Assembly (NCBI GenBank): GCA_900553295.1
Contig: USCR01000041.1
Location: 1-16,535 of the forward strand
Direction of reading: 5' to 3'
From: an uncultured Eubacteriales bacterium
GTDB lineage: Bacteria; Bacillota; Clostridia; Christensenellales; Aristaeellaceae
DNA length: 16,535 bases
Numbering within the stretch: the stretch's first letter is position 1; each line of letters opens with the position of its first letter. The position numbers and the translations under genes were made by a program. Below, one piece after another: positions 15,449 to 16,535 of this stretch. Below the pieces are notes generated by a model. The model did not search any database. It was given only the letters and a program-made list of their open reading frames with translations, and was not told where the DNA came from.

Positions 15449-15486
15449 TCCCCCCTCCAAGGTTTGTACCACCTTATGAGGGGGGA
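15449..15486 (-). promoter_or_regulatory. Hairpin burying the spoIIID ribosome-binding site
   Basis: In the transcript, UCCCCCCUC (15486-15478) pairs perfectly with GAGGGGGGA (15457-15449). Inside it AAGGU (15475-15471) pairs with ACCUU (15463-15459) around a 7-nt loop. The 3' arm is the spoIIID Shine-Dalgarno sequence, so the fold would block translation. UUUU follows the stem, so the same structure could act as a weak terminator for truA. The pairing is seen in the sequence; the regulatory effect is inference. Confidence 0.6.
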
Positions 15487-15505
15487 ACGGGGAAAAGAAC
15501 GGCTT

Positions 15506-16288
15506 TTATTCCTGATGCCAGCGGATGGCGGCGGGGTCCCGGAAAGCGGCCTCGGGGCAATACACCCGGGTTAGCTCCAGCCCGCAGGCAGGGGCCGTTA
15601 CGCCCAGGGCAAGCCGGTCGCCGCTCTCCAGCGCGCGGGAAAAGGCATCCCCGCCTCGCCGGCCTAAGCCAATTTCCATCAGCGTGCCGGCAATGATGCG
15701 CACCATGTTATACAGGAAGGCGTCGCCCTCCACCAGGAGCGTCACGTCGTCCCCTACCCGGGTTACCTGCGCCAGGGTCAGGGTACGCACGGTGGTTTTG
15801 GCTGTGCCGCCGGAGGCCTGGAAGGCGGCGAAATCATGCCGCCCCAGCAGAGTTTGGGCCGCGCGGTCCATGGCGGATGCGTCCAGGGGCAGGGGCACAT
15901 GGGCGCACAGGTTGCGCCGCAGGGCGGTGCCATGGCGGCTGTTGCAAATGCGGTAGGTATAGCGCTTGCCGCAGGTGAGAAACCGTGCGTGGAAGTCCGG
16001 GGGCACCTGCCGCCCCTGATGCACCCGGATGTCCCGGGGAAGCATGGTATTGAGCACGAAGGGATATTTCTCCGGGGGAATGGAGGAGTCCGTGTCAAAA
16101 TGAAAGGTTTGACCCAGGGCATGCACCCCGGCGTCCGTGCGGCTGGCGCCGGTGATGGTTACCGGCGCGCCGGTGGCCCGGGAGAGGGCTTCCTCCAGCA
16201 CCTGTTGCACCGCCAGGCCGTTGAGCTGGCGCTGCCAGCCCGCGTAAGCGGTGCCGTCGTATTCCACGGTGCAGAGTATGCGCCTCAT
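15506..16288 (-). CDS. truA: tRNA pseudouridine(38-40) synthase TruA
   Basis: Converts uridines 38-40 of the tRNA anticodon arm to pseudouridine. The 260-residue product, normal for the family, begins with YDGTAYAGWQRQ (10-21). The catalytic loop GASRTDAGVHALGQ has nucleophile Asp52. The conserved CGKRYTYRI (106-114), HDFAAF (151-156) and FLYNMVRIIAGTL (191-203) blocks are present. ATG (16288) overlaps the ecfT stop as ATGA, a 4-nt overlap that signals translational coupling. The order ecfT-truA is common in Bacillota, usually behind ecfA1-ecfA2 and ribosomal protein genes. Confidence 0.97.
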   Translation of the reverse strand: MRRILCTVEYDGTAYAGWQRQLNGLAVQQVLEEALSRATGAPVTITGASRTDAGVHALGQTFHFDTDSSIPPEKYPFVLNTMLPRDIRVHQGRQVPPDFHARFLTCGKRYTYRICNSRHGTALRRNLCAHVPLPLDASAMDRAAQTLLGRHDFAAFQASGGTAKTTVRTLTLAQVTRVGDDVTLLVEGDAFLYNMVRIIAGTLMEIGLGRRGGDAFSRALESGDRLALGVTAPACGLELTRVYCPEAAFRDPAAIRWHQE

Positions 16289-16535
16289 ACCAGCAGGCCC
16301 TCTACCACGATCAACCCAACGAATGCCGCCATGACCAGGCTGGCATACAGATCCGCACGGGTGAGCTTGAGCACGCGAAGCCGGGTGCGGCCCTCCCCGC
16401 CGCGGTAGCAGCGGGATTCCATGGCCATGGCCAGATCCCCTGCCCGGCGGAAGGCGCTGACGAACAGCGGCACCAGCAGGGGCACCATGGCCTTGGCCCG
16501 GGCCAGCAGGTTTCCGGACTCAAAGTCCGCGCCAC
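16285..16535 (-). CDS. ecfT: Energy-coupling factor transporter membrane protein EcfT, C-terminal fragment
   Basis: Only the last 83 codons are in the window; the gene continues past base 16535. EcfT is the shared membrane subunit of group II ECF vitamin/metal importers and couples the EcfA ATPases to substrate-specific S components. The fragment begins GADFESGNLLARAKAMVPLL, followed by PLFVSAFRRAGDLAMAMESR and CYRGGEGRTRL, which holds the second Arg-containing coupling motif (A-M-E-x-R). A final hydrophobic helix (YASLVMAAFVGLIVVEGLLV) closes the protein. An internal Met at 16488 is not the start, because conserved family sequence continues upstream of it. The ATPase genes ecfA1/ecfA2 are expected just outside the window. 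Confidence 0.92.
   Translation of the reverse strand, partial: GADFESGNLLARAKAMVPLLVPLFVSAFRRAGDLAMAMESRCYRGGEGRTRLRVLKLTRADLYASLVMAAFVGLIVVEGLLV

Overview
The window reads as chromosome of a GC-rich, endospore-forming member of the Clostridia (Bacillota). The evidence is a SpoIIID homologue next to an MreB/Mbl protein, a SleB/CwlJ-type cortex-lytic enzyme, a CtsR/McsB-class ClpC, an EcfT-TruA gene pair, strong purine-rich Shine-Dalgarno sites and frequent GTG/TTG starts. No tRNA, rRNA, insertion sequence, prophage or CRISPR array was seen.

Layout. (1) Bases 1-2435 (+) hold the 3' part of clpC, closed by a bidirectional terminator shared with the convergent operon. (2) Bases 2586-8555 (-) hold a complete Opp/Ami-type oligopeptide ABC transporter in the order substrate-binding protein, permease B, permease C, ATPase D, ATPase F. 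It has a strong SigA-type promoter and a strong intrinsic terminator directly after the binding-protein gene, which should make the binding protein far more abundant than the membrane complex. (3) Bases 8794-9537 (-) encode a class-I-amidotransferase-like C26 peptidase (gamma-glutamyl hydrolase family). Divergent from it, 9655-11534 (+), lie a P1/DmpA-type (S58) aminopeptidase and an uncharacterised ABC/SMC-like ATPase, closed by a second bidirectional terminator. (4) Bases 11601-16535 (-) are a long co-directional housekeeping and sporulation block. In transcription order it is ecfT (cut by the window edge), truA, spoIIID, mreB/mbl, a SleB-like hydrolase and a Uup-type ABC-F ATPase.

How the genes may work together. 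The middle of the window looks like a peptide-scavenging module: import by Opp, then cleavage by two peptidases whose families act on unusual bonds (gamma-glutamyl; D-amino-acid or beta-peptide). Peptidoglycan stem peptides contain both gamma-D-Glu and D-Ala linkages, so murein-peptide recycling is a testable hypothesis, not a demonstrated function. The right block links vitamin uptake and tRNA modification to the mother-cell sporulation regulator, cell-shape actin and a spore-cortex-type hydrolase.

The observations most worth a second look are a hairpin that would bury the spoIIID ribosome-binding site, the binding protein's lack of a lipobox cysteine, the terminator with a second stem inside the opp operon, and the orphan ATPase behind the S58 peptidase. 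Nothing here proves a wholly new system.
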